Source of the DNA: an uncultured Prevotella sp.
GTDB taxonomy: Bacteria; Bacteroidota; Bacteroidia; Bacteroidales; Bacteroidaceae
NCBI GenBank assembly: GCA_946186115.1
Contig: CAMHLV010000007.1
Location: 1 to 64,000, forward strand
DNA: 64,000 bases
Reading direction: 5' to 3'
Each line of letters begins with the position of its first letter. Position 1 is the stretch's first letter. The position numbers and the translations under genes are program-made. The notes under the pieces were generated by a model. It searched no databases. It was not told where the DNA came from and saw only the letters and a list, made by a program, of their open reading frames with translations. Below are positions 9,601-17,917 of the stretch, one piece after another.

Positions 9601-12216
9601 CAGTGTCGTTGCTTCGCCCTCGTACAGCAGTTCGATGACGTTACTGCGGTCGTTCTTCCAACAATTTTCGTCATCGTCTGTCGGCGTGTACGAAAGAACT
9701 GTCTCGTTATTACTGTTCTTCACGGTGATGGTGTTTGTACTATAGGTACAGGTACCTATTTGAATAGTGACCTTGCCAGGAACAGGAACAACGACTTTCA
9801 AACCAGTCATGCCGTGGTCGTTATGATAAGTACCGCTGATGGTGGCAATGCTGGAAGCATCGTCAGCAGCCACACGTACTGTATTACCGCTGTTGTCAAC
9901 GGCTATGCCAAAGTTGACAGCAGATTTGTTGGTTATTTCGTCTGCAGTGAGCAGCGTGCCTGTTTGGTTGTTGACGATGGCTGCGAAGTCCTTGAAGTTG
10001 GACCCGATAGTTCCTGCTTCTACGATGGTGATAGTTGCTACATCAGAAATATATGAACCATTATTGTCAGTAACTAAGCAATAATAATATTGTGTTCCTA
10101 TAGTAGAGGTGGAAAAACCGCTATATGAAGCATTGGTAGCCCCATTGATTAGAGTGGGATTTGTCCTGTCTATATCAGAGCTACTATACCACTGGTAGGT
10201 TAGTGTACCTGCTGAGGATGAGGCTTCCACTGTCAAGGCAGACGGGGTTTCGTTTTGACCATAAGTGGCATCGGAAGGTTGCGTTGTAATGGGAGTAGTG
10301 CTGATGACCAGTACGTAGCAGAGTTGTGTTCCTGCATTGTTGAAGGTGAACGATGAAACACCGCCTAAGGAGAATGAAGCTTTGTCGGGGTTGGTTAAGT
10401 CGCCATCGCTATAGCAAGTTAGTGTCGGTTGGGTATACGATGTGCCGTTCACTTCCTTCCAATAGTAGGTTTCTGTCGCTTCATGAGTCTTATTGTTTAC
10501 ATAGCTATAAATATCTACAGCGTATGCGTATTTTCCTGCAGGCATTGTCAGTTTGTTCTGGGCTCCGTTAGATACTTTTATCGTCTTGTACGAGGTGCCA
10601 CCGATTGTAATATTGCTTCCATTGCCCATTCCCTTGTCACTGCGCATAATTTTAATAGTTGTTCCATCTGTCCAAGTAGCAAGGTTATTTGCGCTTCCTG
10701 TTGTCGTGCAGTCGGTGTTGTCATTAGTACATGTAGGTTCGGTGTTCCACGATACAATTAATGGAAGACCGTCAAAAGTAGATGTACCAGTTTCTACCTT
10801 CCAGTTGTAGGCACAGTCGTATTTCTCTTCTATGACATTTTCTAAGTCATCACCTGCTACGGCGTTCTTATCAGTATTGTTGGTGTTGCTGACCTTGAAG
10901 CTGCAGTTGTCGTAGAACTTGATACCCTCGCAGAAGTTCATCTTAATGCCCTTGCTGTGAGTGATGTTGACATTGTCGAAGGTGACATCATACACCTTGC
11001 TCTCTGGTCGCCCGTAGATGAAGATTCCGTAGTAGTTCTTGTCGCTGGACTTATATGTAGTATGGCCCGACACGGTGACGTTTTGTATAAGGATGTCGTG
11101 GAATTCGGGTGTTGTGCTGATCAGTTGGTCGGGTGATGCAGCGGCCGCTTCGGGACTGTTGGGTAGTGTGTCGTACCAACTGGTGATGCTGATCGGGCTG
11201 GGAACATTGGTCATTTTGCAGTTGCGGAATGTAATGTTATATACGTCGCCGCTACGGTCGCGATTGCTCTTCAGACGGAAACCACAGTCTGTACCAGTGA
11301 AAGTCAGGCCTTCGTAGATGATGTCATGCATATTGTTGGTGTAGCTGCCAAGCGAGGCACCGTGACCGGCTTTCATGTCACAGTTCCAAACGTGGATAAA
11401 CTGGGCATTGGAGTCTGTTACCACATTGTCGTCACCTGTATCAATATCGCAGTTGTAGATGTTAGCGTAAGCTGCCCAAATGGGTATTCCGTCGGTGTTG
11501 TGCGACGGGTCGCTGGCATGTGATGACGGTGCATAAATGCTGATATCGTGTACGGTGTTGTGAGTGCCCTTCCCGCTGTTGCCCAATGTCAGATTGGTGC
11601 CTGGAGCATTCTGAATGCGGAAGTTGCGGAAGAGGAAGCGGCTACCACTAGTAAAGCGTATCATGCTGCCGCGCTGGAGACCAGACTCATTGCTTTCTAC
11701 AGCATCCCACCATGGACCACCTTGTCCTTCGATGATTGATGTAGATTTGTTTTCACCTTCTATGACAATGTCTGTGGCATTGCTCTTGTTGGTAATATAA
11801 GGAGTCTTTATAGTATGGTCTGGCTGGTCGCTGTAGGCCAACAGTTTCAGCGTGGCTCCAGCAGAGAGGTGCAAAATAGTTTTAGCTCCCACCTGAATCC
11901 TGCCAAACATCCATTCACCAGCTGGTATCACCACCATGCCGCCGCCAGCCGATTCTGCTTTATCGAGGGCTGCTTGGATAGCCGTAGTGTTGTCGGATGA
12001 TGAGGTGGAGGCACCATACGTAGTGATGTCGAATGTGTTAGCTGTCGTAATCTCGGGAATTCCTGTGGGCAGGTCAACTGTCGTCCATCCACTTGGGGTG
12101 TTTTGGGAGGATGCTTCGCTGGCCATTGAGAATGTCTGGGCATACAGTGTCTGAGTGGCAGTACACAGTATGGCCAGCAGCATCAGTGTGATACATCGTA
12201 AAGTACTTTTCTTCAT
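6682..12216 (-). CDS. Giant secreted pectinase: GH28 polygalacturonase fused to CE8 pectin methylesterase
   Basis: This 1844-aa protein has a signal peptide (residues 1-26). An N-terminal GH28 right-handed beta-helix (about 60-450) carries all family signatures: NTDG (240-243), GDDN (261-264), GHG (284-286) and RLK (314-316). The middle holds an Ig-like domain (QPSDATYG...TYQWY...YYCLVTD), discoidin-like beta-sandwiches and a carboxypeptidase-regulatory-like domain starting YEITGTISGG. A CE8 domain follows (about 1226-1580) with GSQDTFY, GNTDYIFGG and LGRDW, the catalytic Gln/Asp/Arg motifs of pectin methylesterase. The sorting-type tail (VYDLQGRRV...KPGVYIVNGKCVIIK) is interrupted by repeat-encoded inserts. 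CE8 removes methyl esters so that GH28 can cut the galacturonan: a two-step machine in one chain. Confidence 0.93.
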   Translation of the reverse strand: MKKSTLRCITLMLLAILCTATQTLYAQTFSMASEASSQNTPSGWTTVDLPTGIPEITTANTFDITTYGASTSSSDNTTAIQAALDKAESAGGGMVVIPAGEWMFGRIQVGAKTILHLSAGATLKLLAYSDQPDHTIKTPYITNKSNATDIVIEGENKSTSIIEGQGGPWWDAVESNESGLQRGSMIRFTSGSRFLFRNFRIQNAPGTNLTLGNSGKGTHNTVHDISIYAPSSHASDPSHNTDGIPIWAAYANIYNCDIDTGDDNVVTDSNAQFIHVWNCDMKAGHGASLGSYTNNMHDIIYEGLTFTGTDCGFRLKSNRDRSGDVYNITFRNCKMTNVPSPISITSWYDTLPNSPEAAAASPDQLISTTPEFHDILIQNVTVSGHTTYKSSDKNYYGIFIYGRPESKVYDVTFDNVNITHSKGIKMNFCEGIKFYDNCSFKVSNTNNTDKNAVAGDDLENVIEEKYDCAYNWKVETGTSTFDGLPLIVSWNTEPTCTNDNTDCTTTGSANNLATWTDGTTIKIMRSDKGMGNGSNITIGGTSYKTIKVSNGAQNKLTMPAGKYAYAVDIYSYVNNKTHEATETYYWKEVNGTSYTQPTLTCYSDGDLTNPDKASFSLGGVSSFTFNNAGTQLCYVLVISTTPITTQPSDATYGQNETPSALTVEASSSAGTLTYQWYSSSDIDRTNPTLINGATNASYSGFSTSTIGTQYYYCLVTDNNGSYISDVATITIVEAGTIGSNFKDFAAIVNNQTGTLLTADEITNKSAVNFGIAVDNSGNTVRVAADDASSIATISGTYHNDHGMTGLKVVVPVPGKVTIQIGTCTYSTNTITVKNSNNETVLSYTPTDDDENCWKNDRSNVIELLYEGEATTLTITGMNYCPFVAVKKVKSTVEKALYSTDFSDWSPFSASSTATNVNKTTNYTDETLTFSIYNTALMSVTDETKFGSYTTLPHNALQAAKATDPYVTTSALGNITKVRYIHGATGSSRGWKLEAKGDGDNDWVTISDSYANPAAWCEVTKDINRTNCQLRFTNLNSSQNAYMFELEIFGEVELTMYEITGTISGGNINGSTITLTGNGETYTAEVVNGSFTASVPAGTYTISLSNDVSYLLVSPTEVTVNADGSIGMVTIAAAQQQTVTGQIANAPTTAFTLTFTATNDASHTTAVNCAANATSFSTTLNPDTYVISSSTGTLSPLSVESFTVVKDAVTHNIYYPEAAVPAATQQNITVDNTLNAASANNYKTVTDALAAANAGGISAPVITLTSGQTYREKVIVDIADVTFKTSGTEKATITFYYGTGYCYYSLNSKGVYDKDRAMTRNSIIKRDPERWGATVKVTRNGKNFKAENIIFENSFNQYYTQEEIIDGVQPNGVQSITYDRTLTANESGYKAADSKAVTERAAAIAFEGDPKGCQLYNCEFRGSQDTFYTGSSNTLYVKDCNIIGNTDYIFGGGYVVFDNCDLTIGGYSDQDVSAYITAYKDGDNLEAGKCYVFRDCTVKGSDRTHVKANLGRDWGGAAASVYYFNLKNEIGNKMSFTWTNMGGGINAGTANLHIYDFDPTVNANYNTTGSNGANINGVLTEAEALPLYANVVGTLGFTPERIYEDALELGEASYYNVCRIAAAANAGNNVTRTVQLTRAIGADKWNTIVLPFDMTADQVTSTFGEGTKLAQLTSCTEDNLKFTTATEIMANQPYAIKVPAAITEAEPKTISGVTIMGGEPMPMQEVDGWQFQGTYTKGNVPQDSYFFSNNKLYRATDETNTIKAFRAWFTNTNSSAARQLSFTIDDETTSLIENGKWKIENYDATVYDLQGRRVRSAEANSSLFTNHSSLKPGVYIVNGKCVIIK
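6731..6760 (-). repeat. GTGA/ATAGTGAAG repeat tract in the pectinase tail
   Basis: The plus strand reads AGTGATTAGTGAATAGTGAAG, an imperfect short repeat. On the coding strand it encodes SSLFTNHSSL, splitting the conserved tail between YDLQGRRV and KPGVYIVNGK. Confidence 0.6.
6816..6848 (-). repeat. TTTTCAATTTTCCATTTTCC repeat tract in the pectinase tail
   Basis: Repeats of TTTTCAA/TTTTCCA units encode IENGKWKIEN on the coding strand, just before the conserved YDLQGRRV. The tract resembles the AATTGAGAATTG tracts elsewhere in the window. Confidence 0.6.
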
Positions 12217-12235
12217 GATTCAGTATAATTAGTTA

Positions 12236-13054
12236 TTATATTTCGTATGCTTCTTTAGTCATATAGATTGCTATCATGTCGCGCCACATGTTGATGACTG
12301 ACATGTAAACCAGTCCTCCATTCGGCTGTCGGGTGCCCCACGAGTTCTTCATCACGTAGTATGCCTTGTGGTTCTCGTCGTATGCCATTCCCACAACCTC
12401 CATCGCATGTCCGCGGCTTTCCCAGCAAACGGGATGGCGGTGGCGCAGTGCGTGGTCAACATGACGGCGAAGTGTATCCATCGGAAGATTCATCAGCTGG
12501 TTGTGCTCCCAGTTGTCGGGCACTGGTACATCGATGGCCTTGTAGTATTGTGAGTCGGGAAAGCATGTGAGCGATAGATACTCGTCGGGGGCACACACCG
12601 AGTGTGCAAACTCCAGCGGAGTGTAGCGCGCTCCCAGCATATAGACCCATTTGGGTGTAGGTAGGTCGCTGGTGGCATCGTCGGGTAATACGTCGTAGCC
12701 CACTATGCCATAGCGTTGGATAATATTAAGCAGCGTCTGCCCCATGGCACGCTGTGTTAATTGAGAATTGAGAATTGAAATTTGATAATTCTTGAGCATA
12801 CGTCCAACATATACTGCCGACAGGTTGACGGAGTCGCCTCGTAGCATGTGTTCCGTCTCTATTGTGGCCAGCATGGCATACGCCCAGCATAGTTCTGTCT
12901 TGCCCTGGTCTTTGATGGGTGTTATGGGCAGCAGCACTTTATGAGTAAAGGTGTGTTGTGGTTGTTGTCGGCGGCAGCCACTCAGCACGATTGATAACGT
13001 TAGGGTTAACGTTATCGATAATGCAACTGTTTTGTTCCACCTTGTCTTCATCAT
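12236..13054 (-). CDS. Papain-like (C1-type) cysteine peptidase lipoprotein
   Basis: The 272-aa protein has a lipoprotein signal peptide with a lipobox ending VLSGC (Cys27). The papain catalytic set is readable: Gln50 in KDQG, Cys56 in ELCWAYA, His216 in RGHAMEVVG and Asn237 in KNSWG. It resembles short bleomycin-hydrolase/C1B-like peptidases of Bacteroidetes. It ends 19 nt before the GH28-CE8 gene and is probably co-transcribed with it. That pairing suggests processing of a surface protein or of peptides freed from plant wall, which is inference. A repeat tract (12757-12791) inserts NYQISILNSQLTQ between catalytic regions. Confidence 0.85.
   Translation of the reverse strand: MMKTRWNKTVALSITLTLTLSIVLSGCRRQQPQHTFTHKVLLPITPIKDQGKTELCWAYAMLATIETEHMLRGDSVNLSAVYVGRMLKNYQISILNSQLTQRAMGQTLLNIIQRYGIVGYDVLPDDATSDLPTPKWVYMLGARYTPLEFAHSVCAPDEYLSLTCFPDSQYYKAIDVPVPDNWEHNQLMNLPMDTLRRHVDHALRHRHPVCWESRGHAMEVVGMAYDENHKAYYVMKNSWGTRQPNGGLVYMSVINMWRDMIAIYMTKEAYEI
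12757..12791 (-). repeat. AATTGAGAATTG tract inside the C1 peptidase gene
   Basis: The tract contains AATTGAGAATTGAGAATTGA, found again at 29146-29180 inside a GH2 gene. It is read in frame as ISILNSQL in this peptidase. Confidence 0.75.
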
Positions 13055-13083
13055 CTTTAAAAGTGCTGTTTTTGGGGAATAAA

Positions 13084-13116
13084 GAGCGGGCCTGGTAGGG
13101 ATTACCTGGTCCGCTC
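13084..13116 (-). terminator. Hairpin between the pectate lyase and C1 peptidase genes
   Basis: A 14-bp stem (left arm GAGCGGGCCTGGTA, right arm TACCTGGTCCGCTC, one wobble and one mismatch) is followed on the minus strand by TTTATT. It lies just after the stop of the lyase ending at 13147 and should separate that pair from the peptidase-pectinase genes, at least partly. Confidence 0.7.
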
Positions 13117-13146
13117 CCGCTTGTTAAAGTAGCCAGTAGTTTGTTG

Positions 13147-15243
13147 TTATTTCATTATATATTTCTTGCCACTCTTTATGTACACCTTGCCAGCCTTGGG
13201 AGCATCGACACGGCGTCCCATCAGGTCGTAGATGGTAGCATCGTCGATAACGTTGGCATTGACGTTGCTGATGCCAGTGGTACCGTCGTCAATATGAGTC
13301 AGTATGATGCCGTGGATATTTAAGCCGCCAGTTGATGAGTTCTGAACCTTCACCCAAACAGGATTGGCAGTCTTCAGCTGTGATGAGTAGTCTATAACCA
13401 GTTTGCCTGAACCAGATCTTGTGTTGGCAATCGCATCGGTGTAGTTTGAGCCATCCGTGCTGACATAGACATGGTAGTTGTAAGAACCGGTGCGGAACAG
13501 GTAGAGCTGAAAGTTTTCTATACCCTTTGCACAATGGAAGATGGCACTGCCTCCATCAGAACCTCCTTTGCTACCAGCCTTGGCTATTACGAGGGCTCCA
13601 GTTTTGTCGGATATGAGATTGGCATCCTTGTCGCTTTTGGGAGTTACATCCTTATTGAATGATGATGTGGCATCATTCGTACCAGCGGTCAAGACGAGGT
13701 CGTTGGCTGCAATCCAGCCGTTTATCTCAAGCTCGTTGGTAGCATTGAACCAGAACCATCCATCATCGTCGGCACCTGTAAAGTAGTTGGAGGCATCGTC
13801 AGAAACCGTGGAACCTGACCCTTGGTCGCTGCCACCGCCCGATACGTCTGATACTTTGTTGCCATTGGCATCATAGCATGCAGAGGTTTGCTGGGAGGCA
13901 CAGGCTTCGGCATAGTCTGCATCACTGGCTTCTGGAATCGCTGTTGCATAGCTGTTCCATACGACGATCTTGCCAGCACCGGCATATTGCTCACAGACGG
14001 CGGGTACATCGGCAGCAAGGTCGTGTGAGTTTACGTAGTAGTTTTCCCAGGTGTCAGTAGGTTTCCATGTGCTGGTGACGTATGACGATGCTGGGAATTC
14101 TTTGTCGTACTTCGACGGGGTATTGACATAGCTAATCCCGCTATGGCCAGTGATGACACGCTGGCAATTGTCGTAAATTATGCCAAAGCCGTCAGCATTG
14201 TTAATGTTCAATACACCTCCACCATCAGGCAGTATGGGTGCCTTGCTATCCTTGAAATAGCAAGCGTCAGCATATCCAACGGATTTGTTGCGTAGATCCC
14301 AGCCATCCTGAGCCTTGACTTGGTAGTTGTTCATGTAATGTACATGACCTCCGCGCTGCAAGGGCAGTCGTGAACCCTGAATGTTCTTAAAGTAGTTATG
14401 ATGAGCTGAAATAGTTCGGCATCCGTCGAAGACATCAGAGTCGCCCTTACCCCAAAGGCAGGCCTTGTCGTGGTCGTGGAACAGGTTATAGGAAATAGTC
14501 AACCACTGCACGTTATTCTTGCAATCCACCAGTCCGTCGTAGCGGTCCTTGTTGGCGGCATCGCCATTAAAGAACTCACAATGGTCAATCCAGAAATGAG
14601 CCCCCCAGTCAGTCTTGGCACTTATGTTGTCGGCCTGGATACCGATGCAATCAGGGTCGCCAACCTGCTTTTGCTGACCGTCGCGCCATGCCACAATCTT
14701 GTTTTCACCCGATTTCAGGATAGGCACTCCCACCATCGTGAAGCGACAGTTGCGGATGATGACGTTTGAGCAGCACTGCATGACAAAGGTGATGCGCGAA
14801 AACAATGGTGCATTGCCATTAGCGTCGGCTATACCTATCAGCGTCTTGTTGGGGGCTATCATAATGCGCTCGCCATACGTGGTGGCTACGCCCTCTGAGC
14901 CGTCCTGCTTGTCGCATAGCTTACCCGTGCTCAGCGCATCGACATAAGCCGTAATGCCCGTCGTGATATCGTGATCGACCAATACGATGTATGGTTTGCT
15001 TGACTGCAGATAGGCCTGCAGCTGGGCAAAGTTGTCGGCCTTGACCACCTTGCCGCCCTCGCCGCCTGTGGTGCCTCCAGCCAGATAATGGTTTGTGCCG
15101 GGGGTGCCTGCGTAGGCTGCAAATCCGTCTATTCCAAAGTTACGGCCATCTACCGTCTGCGCTGAAAGCGATGTAGCAGGAGCTAAGAGTCCGACAATCA
15201 GTGACAGTCTGGTCAGCCACTTTTTTGATACTATTTCTATCAT
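13147..15243 (-). CDS. Secreted pectate lyase, PL1 family
   Basis: This 698-aa protein has a signal peptide ending LSAQ (residue 29) and a PL1 beta-helix (about 35-430). It shows the family signatures WIDHCEF (218-224), DGLVDC (236-241) and the catalytic Arg motif R-L-P-L-Q-R (292-297), which fits R-x-P-x-x-R. It cleaves de-esterified galacturonan by beta-elimination, usually with calcium. The region 480-650 is a carbohydrate-binding-like beta-sandwich. The C-terminus is the sorting-type tail (IYDLMGRRV...GKVYIKSGKKYIMK). It starts 9 nt after the next PL1 gene ends, so the two lyases form one operon. Confidence 0.9.
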   Translation of the reverse strand: MIEIVSKKWLTRLSLIVGLLAPATSLSAQTVDGRNFGIDGFAAYAGTPGTNHYLAGGTTGGEGGKVVKADNFAQLQAYLQSSKPYIVLVDHDITTGITAYVDALSTGKLCDKQDGSEGVATTYGERIMIAPNKTLIGIADANGNAPLFSRITFVMQCCSNVIIRNCRFTMVGVPILKSGENKIVAWRDGQQKQVGDPDCIGIQADNISAKTDWGAHFWIDHCEFFNGDAANKDRYDGLVDCKNNVQWLTISYNLFHDHDKACLWGKGDSDVFDGCRTISAHHNYFKNIQGSRLPLQRGGHVHYMNNYQVKAQDGWDLRNKSVGYADACYFKDSKAPILPDGGGVLNINNADGFGIIYDNCQRVITGHSGISYVNTPSKYDKEFPASSYVTSTWKPTDTWENYYVNSHDLAADVPAVCEQYAGAGKIVVWNSYATAIPEASDADYAEACASQQTSACYDANGNKVSDVSGGGSDQGSGSTVSDDASNYFTGADDDGWFWFNATNELEINGWIAANDLVLTAGTNDATSSFNKDVTPKSDKDANLISDKTGALVIAKAGSKGGSDGGSAIFHCAKGIENFQLYLFRTGSYNYHVYVSTDGSNYTDAIANTRSGSGKLVIDYSSQLKTANPVWVKVQNSSTGGLNIHGIILTHIDDGTTGISNVNANVIDDATIYDLMGRRVDAPKAGKVYIKSGKKYIMK

Positions 15244-15252
15244 TATGACTTA

Positions 15253-17745
15253 TTATTGATTGATATGCACTCCGAGGACATTATAGTGTTCACCATGACG
15301 GTCAATGACAAGTTTGCCGTCCTTCAGGTATTTGCTTGTCTTATCAGACTTGCTACCCGAAGTGGTGACGGTAGCGATGCTTGTTGCAATAGGCTCGAAG
15401 ACGATGGCATAGAGGAAGGTGTCCGACGTACCTTTTTTGCCCTTGTGTATTACGAATTTGTCACCAGCCTTACCAGCGAAGGTATAGACGTAGGCACTGC
15501 CCGTACTGGTGAGTGTTGCGGTTGTCTCATCAATCATTACTTTGGGTTCTGATTTTTTTGAGCCAAACACTATGGTGATGTTGCAGTTGGATGTGGGAGT
15601 GATGTAGCCTTCGGTCGAAGACTCCATCTTTACGCATTCGCCAAACTCTGCTCCGCCATACGCCACTGTACCCTTGTCGGTGGAACTGCTCATATTGCCT
15701 TTGTCGAACAGCGTCGATACATCTGCATTGTCACAGACTGCCTGCTTCTGCTCGAAATAGACGATGGTGACACCTTCCAAGGCGGGTTGATCGGGGGTTA
15801 CTGGTTCCTCCTGTGTCTTGTCGATAATGATGGTGTATTTCATTTCTACGCCGCCCGTGCTTACGGTAAATACAGCAGTAGCCGAAGACCCTGCGCTTGG
15901 GGCAGCAATAGCGAATGTGTTTGCACCAGTAATTGTAGCACCTGTTGCCGTAACCGTTGCACTTTCATCGGTGGGCGACACCGCTACACTGAACTCAGCC
16001 TGTGTGTCGGATGCAGCAACACTCTTGGTGTAGGTGAGGTTGGTAAAGTTGACGGCAGCACCATCGAGCGTGAAGGTGGCAGAGGCATCTGGTGCCTTTT
16101 CTTCGCCTAAGAATTCCTTGAAGCCAGAGGCCGTCTTGTAAGCTGCCAGTGCACTCTCAAGTGCGGTATTAATGTCGTAGCTCTTGTCGTCGGCATCCGT
16201 AAAAGCAAATGAGAAATCACCGCCCTGCTCACGTCCGGCACCCCACGTGCGGTTGGTAACCACGGCAGGCACTTGGTCGGCATTGTCGGCGCTATAAGCA
16301 TACATCAGCGCAGCGTTGGTGTCGAAGTTGTTGTATTTGTTGCCGCCAGACTTGGTGGTAACGTTGGCAGGCACTTGTGTGGCGGGATCGGTCACCTCGT
16401 AGCAGTCAAACTCGACAGTATTACTTTCAGAATAAGGCTTATACTGAACAGAACCAGTCATGACATTTCCGAATGACTTAATAATGCCACCATTCTCACC
16501 CGAGAATGTCGGGGCATCCTTCAGGTCTGTACCATATTTGGTGTCGGCACCCTGAAGGGAAATCATCATCGGCTTCGAACAATTGCGGAAATAGTTACGG
16601 TCCATAAACACCGACGAACCTGTTGTGGCACCAGAGCCATACTTGGCTATACCGTCATAATAGTTGTTGTACATGTGTACCGACATCGTACGGATGCGAG
16701 CATGACGCGAGTCGGAATGGTCGAACCAATTATGGTGGTAGGTGATGTAGTTAGGACCCGACTCGCTCTTCATACCACACATGGTCGATTTGCCGGTATC
16801 CCAGAAATGGCAGTATGCCACGGTGACATATTTCGAGTCCGACTTGATGTCGATAGCACCATCGCCCTTCTTTTGGTCACCACCCTTGTTGGGACCATAA
16901 AACACATCGATGTTGTGCAGCCAGATGTTCGAGTTGTCCGTGTCGAGTGAGATGCCGTCGTCGATGCCTGTCTTGACGGCAATGTTACGGATTTCCACAC
17001 TTTTGGAATTGCGCACCAAGAAACCAAAACCGTATATGACAGCATCGTTGCCAACACCTTCAATCGTAATATTGAGTTCCGAGTCTGCCGCTCTGCCCTT
17101 AATCTGAAGACCCTCAGCCTTACTGCCTAAAGCATCCATGTCCTCTGCGTTTACAGTTCCTACAATACGGAATGCAATAGGTGTCTTGTCGCACCCTTTC
17201 TCATAGGCAGCAATAATCGACTGAAAACCCACACATGTCGTCTTGGCACCCTTGTCGCTGGTGACAACATCTGTGGAGATGGTCTTGGCAGTCTTCGACG
17301 ATACATAGAACACTTTGGCTCCAGCCTTGAGCGTTCCATCGTTATTATATGCACCGACACCCGTCGTCCATGTCTTATGAGCAAAGCCCTCACGGTTAAA
17401 ACTCCTGACCTCCAAAGTTCCAGACGTGACAGCATCAGTCGTCACCTCAGCTTCACCAGCCAAAGGAACCACCTTGAGCATATAGTTGCCTGCCTTCAGG
17501 CCAAGAGCATCTACACGGCCGTAAGAACCATACGAGCGCAGCAGTTTGCCGTCAAGCTTTGTCCAGGATGCGCCCCCATTGTCAGAGACATAGCCGTTAT
17601 AGAGAGAATAACTACTGTTGAGGCCATTGAATTCCATCCAACAGCTTTCATACCATCCGCCCTGTTCCTTAACAGTCAATGCTGCTTTTGCCGATACTGC
17701 CGTGAGCAGCATCATGAAGCATAGGTAAAGATACTTTTTCATCAT
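15253..17745 (-). CDS. Secreted pectate lyase, PL1 family (second)
   Basis: I start this gene at the double ATG (17745/17742) that opens the signal peptide MMKKYLYLCFMMLLTAVSAKA. A longer frame to 17799 would add a charged stretch and overlap the promoter. The protein is about 830 aa. Its N-terminal strand-rich domain precedes a PL1 beta-helix with VRNSKSVEIRNIAV, DGAIDIKSDSKYVTVAYCHF, YHHNWFDHSDSRHARIR and VHMYNNYYDG. The Arg-rich DSRHARIR is the catalytic-arginine region. Bacterial Ig-like domains follow (about 560-660). The tail is of a different type (KYLKDGKLVIDRHGEHYNVLG). It is first in a two-gene lyase operon with a strong promoter. Confidence 0.88.
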   Translation of the reverse strand: MMKKYLYLCFMMLLTAVSAKAALTVKEQGGWYESCWMEFNGLNSSYSLYNGYVSDNGGASWTKLDGKLLRSYGSYGRVDALGLKAGNYMLKVVPLAGEAEVTTDAVTSGTLEVRSFNREGFAHKTWTTGVGAYNNDGTLKAGAKVFYVSSKTAKTISTDVVTSDKGAKTTCVGFQSIIAAYEKGCDKTPIAFRIVGTVNAEDMDALGSKAEGLQIKGRAADSELNITIEGVGNDAVIYGFGFLVRNSKSVEIRNIAVKTGIDDGISLDTDNSNIWLHNIDVFYGPNKGGDQKKGDGAIDIKSDSKYVTVAYCHFWDTGKSTMCGMKSESGPNYITYHHNWFDHSDSRHARIRTMSVHMYNNYYDGIAKYGSGATTGSSVFMDRNYFRNCSKPMMISLQGADTKYGTDLKDAPTFSGENGGIIKSFGNVMTGSVQYKPYSESNTVEFDCYEVTDPATQVPANVTTKSGGNKYNNFDTNAALMYAYSADNADQVPAVVTNRTWGAGREQGGDFSFAFTDADDKSYDINTALESALAAYKTASGFKEFLGEEKAPDASATFTLDGAAVNFTNLTYTKSVAASDTQAEFSVAVSPTDESATVTATGATITGANTFAIAAPSAGSSATAVFTVSTGGVEMKYTIIIDKTQEEPVTPDQPALEGVTIVYFEQKQAVCDNADVSTLFDKGNMSSSTDKGTVAYGGAEFGECVKMESSTEGYITPTSNCNITIVFGSKKSEPKVMIDETTATLTSTGSAYVYTFAGKAGDKFVIHKGKKGTSDTFLYAIVFEPIATSIATVTTSGSKSDKTSKYLKDGKLVIDRHGEHYNVLGVHINQ

Positions 17746-17776
17746 TTTGTTCTTTGTATGTTTTGGTTTTTCGTTG

Positions 17777-17808
17777 CAAAAGTAGTTCAAATAATCCAAT
17801 TGTGCAAA
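17777..17808 (-). promoter_or_regulatory. Promoter of the pectate lyase operon
   Basis: On the minus strand TTTG (17805-17808), a 20-nt spacer and TACTTTTG (17777-17784) match the consensus. The leader to the ATG is about 30 nt. Confidence 0.75.
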
Positions 17809-17828
17809 TAAACAGCTAACTTTCAGTC

Positions 17829-17842
17829 GTAAACGTTTGCAC
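17829..17842. promoter_or_regulatory. Candidate operator GTAAACGTTTGCAC upstream of the pectate lyases
   Basis: An AAACGTTT core inside an imperfect palindrome lies 45 nt upstream of the lyase -7 element. Its reverse complement GTGCAAACGTTT matches 11 of 12 bases of a palindrome upstream of the amylase gene (42125-42140). It resembles LacI-family sites, but the regulator is unknown. Confidence 0.4.
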
Positions 17843-17881
17843 TAAATTATATCCAAAATGCATAGAAAAAGGCTCTTTTTC

Positions 17882-17912
17882 TTTGCGTTTCGCTCGGTTT
17901 GCACTACCTTTG
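17882..17912 (+). promoter_or_regulatory. Promoter of the U32/TrhP-like gene
   Basis: TTTG (17882-17885), a 19-nt spacer and TACCTTTG (17905-17912). The ATG at 17918 lies 5 nt after the -7 element, which points to a leaderless transcript. Confidence 0.75.
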
Positions 17913-17917
17913 CAGGC

